A stretch of DNA of 64,000 bases from Chloroflexota bacterium (GCA_016860845.1 BOKF01000047.1:1-64000), one strand, 5' to 3'. Positions 1 to 8,429 are shown, counted from the stretch's first letter. The notes: generated from the letters alone by a model not told the origin. A program made the numbers and translations.

Positions 1-69
1 ACTATGGATGATCCCTTCCAGACGTTCTCTGACTTCGGTTGTTAAAGTAACTTTTCTATGGGTGCTCAT
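1..69 (-). mobile_element. Possible N-terminus of an IS630-type transposase, cut by window edge
   Basis: Reading leftwards from the ATG at 67-69 gives 23 residues, MSTHRKVTLTTEVRERLEGI and three more, before the window ends. The VTLTxExRxxLE pattern resembles the first residues of IS630-family transposases. Only this fragment is visible, so neither the DDE catalytic domain nor intactness can be judged. A perfect 18-bp palindrome lies immediately upstream. The family call is recognition by eye and could be wrong. Confidence 0.4.
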
Positions 70-87
70 GGGCATAAGCTTATGCCC
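70..87. repeat. Perfect 18-bp palindrome
   Basis: GGGCATAAGCTTATGCCC reads the same on both strands. It directly abuts the start codon of the putative transposase. It could be an operator, or a remnant of an element end. Confidence 0.5.
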
Positions 88-151
88 TTTTGCAAATTAA
101 GTAAAATCTAATTTAACTGAGCATTAGTTAAGTTTGACATCTTTGTCAGAT

Positions 152-185
152 AGACCTCAAAGGTTTTTAAAAACCTTTGAGGTCT
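152..185. repeat. Perfect 34-bp palindrome overlapping a gene end
   Basis: Two 17-base arms (AGACCTCAAAGGTTTTT and its complement) meet without a loop. The left part is non-coding; the right part encodes the last residues (DLKGF) and stop of the aminotransferase. The arm sequence is related to the 19-base arms at 16757-16797. It could act as a terminator for the leftward gene, but its recurrence suggests a dispersed palindromic element. Confidence 0.75.
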
Positions 186-1372
186 TGCTTAAAAAACTCG
201 GCAATGGTCTGGACAACGGCCTGAAGCTGCTGGTCGCTCAATTCAGGATAGATCGGAACGGCCAGGGTATGCGCGGCGGCATGTTCACTGTGCGGATATT
301 CGCCCGTTTGATAGCCCCACTCGGCAAAACATTCCTGCTGGTGGAGCGAGACCGGATAATAGATCTCTGTGCCGATTTTACGCTCGGTCAAGAAGGCCCG
401 CAATTCATCACGCCGGCGGTTTACCCGGATGACATACTGGTTGTAGATGTGGCGGTGGCCAGGGAAAGGATCAACCGTTGCCTCGGTGCGGAGCGCGTAT
501 TGGCCGCTCTCGCGGGATTCACAAGGTAAGGCAAGGGTGTTGCCTTCGCCAGACATATTGGCCAGGCCGGCCTCGATGAAAAGCTGGTTGTAGCGAGCCG
601 CATTGTGTTGCCGCCCGGCGGTCCAGCTATCGAGGTGTTTGAGCTTAACCCGAATCACCGCCGCTTGCAGCGCATCCAGCCTGAAGTTGCCCCCCACAAA
701 CTTGTGGTAATACTTCGGGTCGGCCCCATGCACCCGCAGAATGCGCAGTTGTTCGGCCAGGTGAGGGTCGTTCGTCGTAACCGCGCCGCCATCGCCAAAC
801 GCGCCCAGGTTCTTGGAGGGAAAGAAAGAGAAACAGCCGATATGGCCGATGCTCCCGGCCCGCCGGCCCTTGTACTCCGAGCCGATGGCCTGGGCCGCAT
901 CCTCGATGACGTAGAGATTGTACCGCCGGGCAATCTCCATGATCGGGTCCATATCGGCGCACTGGCCGTAGAGGTGAACCGGCATAATCGCCTTGGTTTT
1001 GGGGGTGATCCTGGCTTCGATCTGGTGGGGATCGAGATTGTAGGTTTTGGGGTCAACATCGCCAAAAACCGCCGTGGCTCCCAGCCGGGCCACCGCACCG
1101 GCGGTGGCAAAGAACGTGTAAGGGGTAGTGATAACCTCATCGCCCGGCTTAAGGTTGATGGCCATTAAGGCTAAAATCAGGGCATCCGTACCAGAGGAGA
1201 CGCCCAGGGCAAACTTGGTCTGGCAGTAGGCGGCTAACTCGCCTTCAAGCTCGCTGACCTCCGGCCCCATGATGAAGTATTGAGAGTCGCACACACGGCT
1301 GATGGCAGCCTGGATTTCTTCCTTAATCGAGGCATACTGCGGCTTCAAATCGAGTAAGGGTACGGTAATCAT
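167..1372 (-). CDS. DegT/DnrJ/EryC1/StrS family PLP-dependent sugar aminotransferase
   Basis: 401 aa, normal length for the family that aminates nucleotide-linked keto-sugars (cell-surface glycan or secondary metabolite sugars), in the cytoplasm. The PLP lysine is K187 in the SKN motif (FFPSKNLGAFGDGGA). D158 of EDAAQAIGS would contact the pyridine nitrogen, and SSGTDAL near residue 60 is the phosphate-binding stretch. The ATG at 1372 has a good upstream GGAG. Residues about 272-303 look like an insert relative to typical members, before the conserved HIYNQYVIR, and the last residues are supplied by a palindromic repeat. The sugar substrate cannot be told from sequence, and no sugar operon is visible here. 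Confidence 0.9.
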   Translation of the reverse strand: MITVPLLDLKPQYASIKEEIQAAISRVCDSQYFIMGPEVSELEGELAAYCQTKFALGVSSGTDALILALMAINLKPGDEVITTPYTFFATAGAVARLGATAVFGDVDPKTYNLDPHQIEARITPKTKAIMPVHLYGQCADMDPIMEIARRYNLYVIEDAAQAIGSEYKGRRAGSIGHIGCFSFFPSKNLGAFGDGGAVTTNDPHLAEQLRILRVHGADPKYYHKFVGGNFRLDALQAAVIRVKLKHLDSWTAGRQHNAARYNQLFIEAGLANMSGEGNTLALPCESRESGQYALRTEATVDPFPGHRHIYNQYVIRVNRRRDELRAFLTERKIGTEIYYPVSLHQQECFAEWGYQTGEYPHSEHAAAHTLAVPIYPELSDQQLQAVVQTIAEFFKQDLKGF

Positions 1373-1496
1373 TTTTCTCCTTGTGGTTGATAATATAATT
1401 GATGTTGTTGAAGAGGGCAGGGGTAGCCGGTCAACAACGGGTTTGCTTGGGTTGGTAGATGGTAAGCGACAAGTTCTCCTGAGTCAGAGGCGGTGG

Positions 1497-2390
1497 TCAA
1501 AGGTCAGCGGTCTGCGGTCGTTCTCGCACAATCGCATCTGTCATTCTGGCGACGCGGCTCATCTCTTTGACCTGATGCACCCGGACCATATCCGCCCCGC
1601 GAACAATGCCAACAGCGATGGTGGCGGCAGTGCCTTCCAGCCGGTCTTCGGGGGGGGTATCGAGGGTATAGCCGATGAACGACTTATTGGAAGTGCCCAG
1701 GAGAATCGGATAGCCCAGCGCCTTGAGGCTATCCAACTGGTTTAACAACCTCAAATTTTGCTCAACCGTTTTGCCAAAACCAATACCCGGATCAACCAAA
1801 ATATGCTCATCCGGTACTCCGGCGGCCTTGGCCAGGTTAATGCTGACCTGCAACTCGCTGGCGATGTCGGCCAGCAGGTCATTGTAAACGGTCCCTACGT
1901 AGCGTCCCCCCAGGCGCGCTTCCTGGACTGCGTTACGCGGGCGGCTCCGATTGTGCATCACCACGACGGGCACGTGGCGTTGAGCGCACAAACTGGCCAT
2001 ACCGGGATCCATCTGCAAGCCCCACACGTCGTTGACCATATGCGCCCCGGCATCGAGGGCAGCGGCGGCGACCTCGGCTTTGTAGGTGTCAATAGAAATA
2101 GGCAGGTTGACCTCCCGGCTGAGGCCCTGGATGACCGGCAACACCCGCTGCAATTCGACCTCAGCCTCAACCGCCTCGGCTCCCGGCCGGGTGCTCTCCC
2201 CGCCCACATCGAGAATGTGCGCGCCTTCTTGGGCAAAACGGACGCCTTGTTCGACTGCTCTTTTCAGCCAATCCTGATCGCTCAACAAGCCGTCGCCGGA
2301 AAAACTGTCGGGGGTGACATTGATAATACCCATAAGGTAGGTCTGGCTGCCCCAGCGAAATAAAGAAGGACCGATTCTTAATTCATGCAT
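1497..2390 (-). CDS. folP: Dihydropteroate synthase
   Basis: 297 aa cytoplasmic TIM barrel that joins p-aminobenzoate to hydroxymethyl-dihydropterin diphosphate in folate synthesis. The signatures are MGIINVTPDSFSGDG at about residue 20, DVGGESTRPGA at about 61-71, the pterin-binding DPGIGFGKT, and SNKSFIG. The ATG at 2390 has GAGGA upstream. No other folate gene is adjacent. The last residues (RPQTADL) and the stop fall in a repetitive run of GGTC-containing words continuing into the 1480-1500 intergenic DNA, so the C-terminal tail has probably been rewritten by a repeat. Confidence 0.95.
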   Translation of the reverse strand: MHELRIGPSLFRWGSQTYLMGIINVTPDSFSGDGLLSDQDWLKRAVEQGVRFAQEGAHILDVGGESTRPGAEAVEAEVELQRVLPVIQGLSREVNLPISIDTYKAEVAAAALDAGAHMVNDVWGLQMDPGMASLCAQRHVPVVVMHNRSRPRNAVQEARLGGRYVGTVYNDLLADIASELQVSINLAKAAGVPDEHILVDPGIGFGKTVEQNLRLLNQLDSLKALGYPILLGTSNKSFIGYTLDTPPEDRLEGTAATIAVGIVRGADMVRVHQVKEMSRVARMTDAIVRERPQTADL

Positions 2391-2400
2391 TTGTCCTCAC

Positions 2401-2468
2401 GTAGCAGCATCTCAGGGCAGCAGGTTGCATACTCATTTGCAGCATGCTACCTGCTACCTGCGACCAGC
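2401..2468. repeat. Short word-repeat/inverted-repeat intergenic element
   Basis: The gap is filled by recurring words (GCAGCAGGT, GCTACCTGCTACCTGC) that can pair as AGCAGGT/ACCTGCT. Similar CTGCTACCTGCT-type words recur at 38770-38836 and 57270-57328, marking a dispersed class. Confidence 0.55.
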
Positions 2469-3845
2469 CTACTGTTCATCAGAAGTGGAAATGGGTAAAA
2501 ACAGTTGAAACAAAAATTGGTACGAAACCATAGAGTCCATATACTCACTTTTGTCGCCGTTCCAGCCGCCTGCCGCATAAATTTGGGTATCAATGGCCGT
2601 TAAGCCTAAATTGCGCCACTGGGCAGAGAAGGGTGTTTCAAAGGTTGTCCAGGTATTGCTGACCGGATCATATTTTTCGCTGGTGGTCAAGGGGTGGTTC
2701 CATCCCCCGCCGACGGCGTACAAGTTGTTGGCAGCAGCAATCAGGCCCAGCCCCCCCCGCTTTTCATGCATGGCGGCCTTTTCGACCCACTGGCCGGTAT
2801 CCGGCTCAAATACATAGAGTTGATTAAATTCATCCTGGCCGTCATAACCGCCGGCAACATAAATAGTTCCATTCAGCACTGCCGCGCCGACATACCCTTT
2901 AGCCTGGGGCATAACACTCTTCAGGGTTTCCCACTTTTTGGTTTTGAGCGAATAGGTAAAGACCCTCTCTTCAAACGTTTTGCCATTCCAGCCGCCAAAA
3001 AGATACAGCTTATCTTGAAAAGCCACCAGGCCATAGGCACAGCGGGCTTCGGGCAGCGCCGCTCCTTTGCTCCAGCTATCCGCCTTTGGATCGTAAATTT
3101 CCAACGAGGCCAGGGCTTTGCCCTCGTTGGTGCAGCCGCCGGGCACATAGATCTTGCCCTCTACGGCTGCGCCGGCAATATTGGCGGTGGCGGTCGGTTT
3201 ATTCCCGCCCTCCGTCCAACGATTGGTGGCCGGATCATAAATGTCAACCGAACGGGTAGCCTCATTGTTGTCTTTTACCCCACCGATGGCATAGATTTTG
3301 CTGTCAAGCGCCACCAGCCCCAATCCGGCGCGCTTGGTCGGCATAGACTCATGCGACATCCAGCGATTGGAGGGAGCGTTAGCCGGAGGAAGCGGGGCGG
3401 GCGTGGGCGCCTGGGCATAGATGACCGGCAAATTGGGGGTTTCAGCAGCTCGCTGTTCGGGTAAGAGAGGAACGAAGACCAGGGCCAGGGTCAGCAGAAC
3501 TGCCCCAAGTAGATAAATTTGCTGCCACTGAGCCAACGGCCGGCGGGTCTCAGGGAAGAGAAAGGTTCTGGCCGGAGCAGCGGTCGCTTCAGCCGCTTTT
3601 GCGCCCTCTTCGGCAACCTTAACCCATCCTTCTTGAATGGCCCGCATCGTCGCTTCGGTCCGCGATTGCACCTCCATTTTCTCGAAGATGTTGCGCAGGT
3701 GGACCTTGACCGTATTGACGCTAATCACCAACTGGCGGGCAATCTGTTGATTGCTGGCTCCGGTAGCGACCATTTCCAGGATTTGAAGTTCGCGCTCGCT
3801 TAATTGTAAGGAGGGTTCCTGATCAGACACAGGCAAACTACTCAT
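2469..3845 (-). CDS. Membrane-anchored LuxR-type regulator with extracytoplasmic kelch propeller
   Basis: 458 aa. Residues 14-75 form a LuxR/GerE helix-turn-helix (LSERELQILEMVATGASNQQ, then VNTVKVHLRNIF). A low-complexity linker is followed by one hydrophobic segment at about 109-128 (IYLLGAVLLTLALVFVPLLP). From about 155 to 445 there are repeated kelch units with IYAxGG/LYxFGGW and Y-x-P-x-x-x-x-W motifs, giving a roughly six-bladed propeller. Topology suggests DNA binding inside and ligand sensing outside, in one polypeptide with no phosphorelay. A TTG at 3881 is in frame upstream, but the ATG at 3845 starts directly before conserved-looking sequence. It is divergent from ffh. Targets and ligand are unknown. 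Confidence 0.8.
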   Translation of the reverse strand: MSSLPVSDQEPSLQLSERELQILEMVATGASNQQIARQLVISVNTVKVHLRNIFEKMEVQSRTEATMRAIQEGWVKVAEEGAKAAEATAAPARTFLFPETRRPLAQWQQIYLLGAVLLTLALVFVPLLPEQRAAETPNLPVIYAQAPTPAPLPPANAPSNRWMSHESMPTKRAGLGLVALDSKIYAIGGVKDNNEATRSVDIYDPATNRWTEGGNKPTATANIAGAAVEGKIYVPGGCTNEGKALASLEIYDPKADSWSKGAALPEARCAYGLVAFQDKLYLFGGWNGKTFEERVFTYSLKTKKWETLKSVMPQAKGYVGAAVLNGTIYVAGGYDGQDEFNQLYVFEPDTGQWVEKAAMHEKRGGLGLIAAANNLYAVGGGWNHPLTTSEKYDPVSNTWTTFETPFSAQWRNLGLTAIDTQIYAAGGWNGDKSEYMDSMVSYQFLFQLFLPISTSDEQ

Positions 3846-3897
3846 AGCACAAATTATGGCATAGAACTCAGGGCAAGGCAAGGGTTAAAATAAAAAT

Positions 3898-3926
3898 TTG
3901 ACGCATCCTTGTCGCTGCTATATAAT
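3898..3926 (+). promoter_or_regulatory. Sigma-70-type promoter for ffh
   Basis: TTGACG at 3898-3903, a 17-base spacer and a perfect TATAAT at 3921-3926, about 95 bases before the ffh start codon. Confidence 0.75.
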
Positions 3927-4021
3927 GCCCATTCGTTATTAATTCTATAAGAAGTATTCAGTCATAACCCTTCGCAAAAGTACCATCTGTCGAAGGGTTA
4001 TAATTTGGGCTGATAGAGCTT

Positions 4022-5356
4022 ATGTTTGAAAGTCTGCAAAATCGCCTCCAGGGTGTCTTTGATCAATTAAACAAGCGGGGCCGTTTGTCCGAAGCCGACG
4101 TTGACGTGGCGTTGCGTGAAGTGCGTCTGGCCCTGCTGGAAGCTGATGTTAACTTCAAGGTGGTCAAGGAGTTTATCGCCCGGATTCGGGAGCGTGCTGT
4201 TGGCGTAGAGTTAAGTAAGAGAATCACGCCGGGCCAGCAGGTGGTCCGCATTGTTCACGAGGAACTGCTGGAAACCCTGGGGCAGCCAGCCCGACTCGAC
4301 TTGGGTGGTGCCTCGCCCCGCGTCATTATGATGGTGGGTTTGCAGGGTTCCGGTAAAACCACTACAGCCGCCAAGCTGGCGCTCTATCTAAGAAAATCAA
4401 AACATCGGCCCTTAATGGTGGCCGCCGACACGCGCCGGCCTGCCGCCATCGAACAGTTAAAGGTGTTGGGGCGGGAGTTAGATATTCCGGTCTACTCTGA
4501 AGACTCCTCCGTGCCGCCGCCGGCGATTTGTGTCAACGCCATCAAACACGCCAAAGCCGGAGCTTACAATATTGTCATTTTGGATACGGCCGGCCGGCTG
4601 CAAATTGACGAAGCTTTGATGGAAGAGTTGAGCCAGATTAAGGTCAAAACTAACCCGCAAGAAGTGCTGTTGGTGGCCGACGCCATGACCGGCCAGGAGG
4701 CAGTCAAGGTAGCCGAGGGCTTTCATCAGCGGGTGAATGTGACCGGCCTGATTCTGACCAAGATTGACGGCGACGCCCGCGGTGGGGCGGCGATTTCCAT
4801 TCGCTCCGTTACCGGCGTGCCGATCAAGTTCCTGGGTACCGGCGAAAAGTCCGGCGATCTGGAACTGTTCCACCCCGACCGGATGGCTTCGCGCATCCTG
4901 GGTATGGGCGATGTCATGTCGCTCATCGAGCGGGCCGAAGAAGTGATTGACGAGGATGTGGCCGAACGCGGGGCCAAGAAGTTGATGGAAGGCAACTTTA
5001 ACCTGGAAGATTTTCTGGAGCAGTTGCAGCAGATCAAGAAGTTGGGACCGCTCAATAAAGTCCTGGAAATGATACCGGGGATGGGACAGCTTACCAGCGC
5101 CATTTCTCAAGAAGATATGGAGCGGCAGTTGAAGCGCACCCAGGCCATTATCAATTCGATGACGACCAAGGAGCGCCGCCATCCTAAAATTTTGGATGGC
5201 AGCCGCAAGCGCCGTGTGGCCAAGGGCAGCGGCTCCAGTGTGCAGGAAATTAATCAACTGCTCTCGCAATTTCAGCAGATGCAAAAGATGATGAAGCAGT
5301 TGCGCAATCCGCGGGCGCGCCAAAATATTATGAACATGTTTGGCGGCTTTCGCTAG
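4022..5356 (+). CDS. ffh: Signal recognition particle GTPase Ffh
   Basis: 444 aa, the usual length. It binds 4.5S RNA and signal peptides emerging from the ribosome and docks with FtsY at the membrane. An N-terminal helical domain (1-95) precedes the GTPase with P-loop GLQGSGKT at 106-113, then DTRRPAAIEQL, DTAGRLQID and TKIDGDARGGA. The Met-rich M domain starts near 325 and ends in a QMQKMMKQL stretch. It is followed by rpsP, a common bacterial neighbour, but a repeat and a separate promoter lie between them, so the two are probably transcribed separately as well. Confidence 0.97.
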   Translation: MFESLQNRLQGVFDQLNKRGRLSEADVDVALREVRLALLEADVNFKVVKEFIARIRERAVGVELSKRITPGQQVVRIVHEELLETLGQPARLDLGGASPRVIMMVGLQGSGKTTTAAKLALYLRKSKHRPLMVAADTRRPAAIEQLKVLGRELDIPVYSEDSSVPPPAICVNAIKHAKAGAYNIVILDTAGRLQIDEALMEELSQIKVKTNPQEVLLVADAMTGQEAVKVAEGFHQRVNVTGLILTKIDGDARGGAAISIRSVTGVPIKFLGTGEKSGDLELFHPDRMASRILGMGDVMSLIERAEEVIDEDVAERGAKKLMEGNFNLEDFLEQLQQIKKLGPLNKVLEMIPGMGQLTSAISQEDMERQLKRTQAIINSMTTKERRHPKILDGSRKRRVAKGSGSSVQEINQLLSQFQQMQKMMKQLRNPRARQNIMNMFGGFR

Positions 5357-5365
5357 GCCAATTAA

Positions 5366-5420
5366 TCTCGTTCCCAAACCCTGTCCTGAGCGAAGTCGAA
5401 GGATCAGTTTGGGAAAGAGA
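5366..5420. repeat. Imperfect inverted repeat element
   Basis: Arms TCTCGTTCCCAAAC and GTTTGGGAAAGAGA pair with one mismatch. Between them is CTGTCCTGAGCGAAGTCGAA, a word that looks like the widespread GAGCGAAGTCGAAGGA type of bacterial intergenic repeat. Confidence 0.65.
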
Positions 5421-5444
5421 TAGAGTCACCTGAGCGGTGACAAA

Positions 5445-5474
5445 TTGGGCAAATATTCTAAAAAGACTTATAAT
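5445..5474 (+). promoter_or_regulatory. Probable promoter for rpsP-khpA-rimM
   Basis: TTGGGC at 5445-5450, an 18-base spacer and TATAAT at 5469-5474, about 85 bases upstream of rpsP. Confidence 0.5.
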
Positions 5475-5558
5475 AAGTCCGGCAACGATACCCACAAGTT
5501 ACCGGTTTTTAATACTCAAAACCTTATTGTTTAATGCAGGAAGGAACTATTTCAGAAC

Positions 5559-5855
5559 ATGGTTAAAATTCGTCTGCGCCGTACCGGCAGCAAGAAAAAG
5601 CCAACCTATCGGGTGGTAGTGGCGGACGCGCGCTCGCCGCGGGATGGTCGTTTTGTGGAAATTCTTGGCTATTATGACCCGCGTACCCAGCCGGTAACAT
5701 TTAATATTCACGAAGATCGGGCGATGCACTGGTTATCAGTGGGCGCCCAGCCAACGGAGGTGGTTGAAAAACTACTCAAAAAATCTGGCACACTCGAGCG
5801 ATTTGCTCAAACCAAGGCCCAAGCTAAAGAATCTTCAGTTACGCCTGCCGCGTAG
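5559..5855 (+). CDS. rpsP: 30S ribosomal protein S16
   Basis: 98 aa. The start [20 protein letters not shown] and the [19 protein letters not shown] segment are diagnostic of S16, which stabilises the 5' domain of 16S rRNA during 30S assembly. An AGGAAGGA run precedes the ATG. It heads a run with khpA and rimM, matching the usual order. The 189-base gap to khpA carries no recognisable gene; it contains GCCCC/GGGGC segments that could pair into a leader hairpin. Confidence 0.97.
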   Translation: MVKIRLRRTGSKKKPTYRVVVADARSPRDGRFVEILGYYDPRTQPVTFNIHEDRAMHWLSVGAQPTEVVEKLLKKSGTLERFAQTKAQAKESSVTPAA

Positions 5856-6044
5856 ACCGTATTGAACTGCTAAGTAGGACTAGCAGTCTTCGGATTATGC
5901 CCCCTCCGAGGATGCTTGAAACCAGATGGGGCCGAGAACAAGAGACGGGCATAAAGCCGCAGCGGTTGCTTGATGTAATTGTCCCGATTCTTATTACCCC
6001 AATCCCTAACCCAAATTGACCGTCGAGAAGGAGGAGCCCGGACT

Positions 6045-6284
6045 ATGTCGTCATCAATGAAAGAACTTGTCGAGTTTATGGCCAAGGCCGTGGTCAACGA
6101 TCCGGATTCTGTCATCGTACGCGAAATCGAAGGCTCTAGTGCAACCATTTACGAACTGAGCGTAACCCCTGATGATATGGGGCGCGTAATTGGTAAGCAG
6201 GGGCGAGTGGCCAATGCGATGCGGACTCTATTGCGAGTGGCTGCGGTTAAGGAAGGCAAGCGCGTTACGCTGGAGATTGTTTAA
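6045..6284 (+). CDS. khpA: KH-domain RNA-binding protein KhpA
   Basis: 79 aa. A single type-II KH domain with the GxxG loop as GKQG in MGRVIGKQGRVANAMRTLL. KhpA-type proteins bind RNA, often with KhpB, and affect cell-wall and translation genes in Gram-positive bacteria; the role in this lineage is inferred. The ATG at 6045 is chosen over an in-frame TTG at 5979 because AGAAGGAGGA at 6026-6035 sits at ideal distance. Its stop codon directly abuts the next ATG (6285), showing tight coupling with rimM. Confidence 0.93.
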   Translation: MSSSMKELVEFMAKAVVNDPDSVIVREIEGSSATIYELSVTPDDMGRVIGKQGRVANAMRTLLRVAAVKEGKRVTLEIV

Positions 6285-6860
6285 ATGACCGGACCGTCAG
6301 GTCCAAGTCAAAAGAATACGGGGGGAGATAGTCGAAGTTCAGGTATGCGGCAGCCTGAACTTCGCTATTTAGCAATAGGCCGGATTATCCGAGCGCATGG
6401 GCTGCGGGGAGAAGTTTCGGCGGCGGTGTTGACCGATTTCCCGGAGCGTTTTGAAACAACGGAGTGGGTCTACCTGGGCAATGAATTTGAGGCCACGTCT
6501 TATCGTCTGCAAAGCTTTCGCTGGCACAAACAAAATGTGCTGCTCACCCTGGAGGGAGTCACGAATCGAACCCAGGCGGAACTACTGCGAGGCCAGTTGG
6601 TTCAGGTTCCTCTTGAAGAAGCTGTGCGCCTGCCCGATGGATCTTACTATCTGTATCAACTTATTGGCTTGAAGGTCGAAGATACTTCTGGTAAATTCCT
6701 CGGTACAATTAAGGATGTGCTGGAAACAGGCGCCAACGATGTGTATGTGGTTGAGCACGAAAGTCAAGAGCTGCTATTGCCCGCTATTCCAGATGTCGTC
6801 AAAAATGTGGACATCGCCGCGGGGATTATGGTAGTCCATTTGATGGATGGGCTGATTTGA
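6285..6860 (+). CDS. rimM: 16S rRNA processing/30S maturation factor RimM
   Basis: 191 aa. The N-terminal RimM barrel begins at LAIGRIIRAHGLRGEV and the C-terminal PRC-like domain at YYLYQLIGLKVED, ending VKNVDIAAGIMVVHLMDGL. It binds S19 and assists maturation of the 30S head. The first about 20 residues are not conserved, so the ATG at 6345 (MRQPELRYLAIG) is a fair alternative start. In most bacteria trmD and rplS follow; here a terminator follows instead and those genes are absent from this locus. Confidence 0.94.
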   Translation: MTGPSGPSQKNTGGDSRSSGMRQPELRYLAIGRIIRAHGLRGEVSAAVLTDFPERFETTEWVYLGNEFEATSYRLQSFRWHKQNVLLTLEGVTNRTQAELLRGQLVQVPLEEAVRLPDGSYYLYQLIGLKVEDTSGKFLGTIKDVLETGANDVYVVEHESQELLLPAIPDVVKNVDIAAGIMVVHLMDGLI

Positions 6861-6897
6861 CATCGGCTAGACATTTAGTATAGTCTGACTCAAGCGG

Positions 6898-6924
6898 AAG
6901 GAACGCCTGGTGGTGTTCCTTTTT
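6898..6924 (+). terminator. Rho-independent terminator after rimM
   Basis: AAGGAAC and GTTCCTT arms with a 10-base loop, followed by a T run. Confidence 0.7.
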
Positions 6925-6974
6925 AATTTATCCTGATTGGCCCGGGGTTTTTGAGGGCGTGTTCAATTTTTAGG

Positions 6975-7004
6975 TGTAGGGGCGAATGGCCATTCGCCCC
7001 TACA
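6975..7004. repeat. Perfect 30-bp palindrome
   Basis: Arms TGTAGGGGCGAATGG and complement, with no loop. The TGTAGGGGCGA...TCGCCCCTACA form is a common dispersed palindrome in environmental bacterial genomes, possibly a REP-like element. Confidence 0.75.
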
Positions 7005-7025
7005 ACATATACTTTCGAATACCCC

Positions 7026-7055
7026 TTGACAACTGCTTCGTCATCGTGGTATGCT
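7026..7055 (+). promoter_or_regulatory. Promoter for dprA
   Basis: Perfect TTGACA at 7026-7031, an 18-base spacer and TATGCT at 7050-7055, about 70 bases before the dprA start. Confidence 0.65.
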
Positions 7056-7124
7056 AGCCAGCGATTGCCCAAAAATACTTTTCGCTTCAGACCTTTAGGT
7101 TCTTGGAAGTGCGGTTGAGAATCT

Positions 7125-8237
7125 GTGACAGATAATCTCGGTTACTGGGTTGGCTTCAGCAAAGTGCCGGGGATTGGCCCGGCGCGGCTGCGTTCCTTGT
7201 TGGATTACTACGGCGACGTAGCTTTAGCCTGGCAAGCTGACCCCGGCGAATTACGGGCCATCGGCCTCGACAGGCGCTCGGTTGAAAATTTAGTTAAGGT
7301 TAGAAGCGAGCTTAACCTTGAAGCCGAACTGGAGAAGCTTAACAAGTTAAATATTTCGGTCTTTACCTGGGATAACCCGGATTATCCCAAGCTCTTGCGT
7401 CCCATTTCCGATGCTCCTCTGGTTTTGTATGTCCGGGGCAGCTTGTTACCTGAGGATGAGTGGGCGGTAGCGGTGGTGGGGACGCGCCAGGCGACGGCTT
7501 ATGGTAAGGAATGTACCCAATTCCTCGTCAATGGTTTAGCCAAAAATGGGATTACCATAGTCAGCGGCATGGCTTACGGGATTGACACACAGGCCCACCA
7601 AACGGCGCTCGCTGCCGGTGGGCGGACTATTGCCGTCCTGGGCTGCGGGGTTGACATTATCTATCCGGCTGAAAACAAAAAGTTGGGCCAGGCGATTATT
7701 GAACATGGCGCGCTGGTCTCGGAGTATCCTTTGGGGACTAACCCGGAGAGCGGTAATTTTCCCCGGCGCAATCGCATTATCAGCGGCCTGAGCCTGGGCG
7801 TCCTGTTTGTCGAAGGGACGACTCAAAGCGGCGCCCGGATTACGACTGATTTTGCCCTGGAGCAGGGGCGTGACGTATTTGCCGTTCCGGGCAGTATTTT
7901 GCGTCAAAGCGGCTCCGGCCCTAACTACCTCATTCAGAATGGGGCCAAATTGGTGACTCAGGTCAACGACATTTTGGAAGAACTCAATTTAACGATGGTG
8001 GCCCAGCATGTCGAAGCAAGAGCGATCATCCCTGAAAATGACCTGGAAGCGTTGCTGCTTAAACAGCTATCCACCGAACCGGTCCACGTGGATGACCTGG
8101 GCCAGGTTGCCGGCCTGAGCGCCGCCGAAGTTGCCAGCGCCCTGACCTTAATGGAACTGAAGGGCATGGTCCGGCAGGTAGGCGGCATGAATTATGTTGT
8201 CGCTCGCGAGACTGGCGCTGAGTATACTCTGGAATAA
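7125..8237 (+). CDS. dprA: DNA processing protein DprA (Smf)
   Basis: 370 aa, GTG start. An N-terminal helix-hairpin-helix region (GFSKVPGIGPARLRSLLDYY) precedes the Rossmann-like DprA core with VGTRQATAYG, GMAYGIDTQAHQTAL, GGRTIAVLGCG and FPRRNRIISGLS, then a C-terminal winged helix (LLLKQLSTEPVHVDDLGQVA). DprA loads RecA on incoming single-stranded DNA in natural transformation; many non-competent bacteria also keep it. No other competence gene is visible here. It is flanked by repeats on both sides and has its own promoter. Confidence 0.96.
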   Translation: MTDNLGYWVGFSKVPGIGPARLRSLLDYYGDVALAWQADPGELRAIGLDRRSVENLVKVRSELNLEAELEKLNKLNISVFTWDNPDYPKLLRPISDAPLVLYVRGSLLPEDEWAVAVVGTRQATAYGKECTQFLVNGLAKNGITIVSGMAYGIDTQAHQTALAAGGRTIAVLGCGVDIIYPAENKKLGQAIIEHGALVSEYPLGTNPESGNFPRRNRIISGLSLGVLFVEGTTQSGARITTDFALEQGRDVFAVPGSILRQSGSGPNYLIQNGAKLVTQVNDILEELNLTMVAQHVEARAIIPENDLEALLLKQLSTEPVHVDDLGQVAGLSAAEVASALTLMELKGMVRQVGGMNYVVARETGAEYTLE

Positions 8238-8289
8238 GACTATCAAGGAAAAATTGCCGGAATTTAATATAAATCATAACTGTTCAGGC

Positions 8290-8372
8290 ATGTCATTTCG
8301 ACCGAAGGGAGAAATCCCTAATGCCTATGTGGCACTCTAGGGATTTCTCGGCCTACGGCCTCGAAATGACAT
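8290..8372. repeat. Long inverted repeat (ATGTCATTTCG type)
   Basis: Outer arms ATGTCATTTCG and CGAAATGACAT, inner arms GAGAAATCCCT and AGGGATTTCTC, so the whole 83 bp can fold into a hairpin. A related element (GTCATTTTGAGCG ... CAGAATGAC, with AAATCCCT/AGGGATT) lies at 41499-41630. Confidence 0.75.
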
Positions 8373-8429
8373 GGGACTGAGTAGTAACTAAAAATCTCTA
8401 AATCCCGGCTTAAAATAAGGAAAACCGAC

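Noticed and set aside
2694..3464. Long open frame antisense to the kelch regulator
   Set aside because: It mirrors the codon pattern of the kelch gene, has no family features and no ribosome site.
4478..5377. Antisense frame of 299 residues over ffh
   Set aside because: It lies wholly opposite a conserved essential gene and shows no recognisable motif; it is a shadow of the codon bias.
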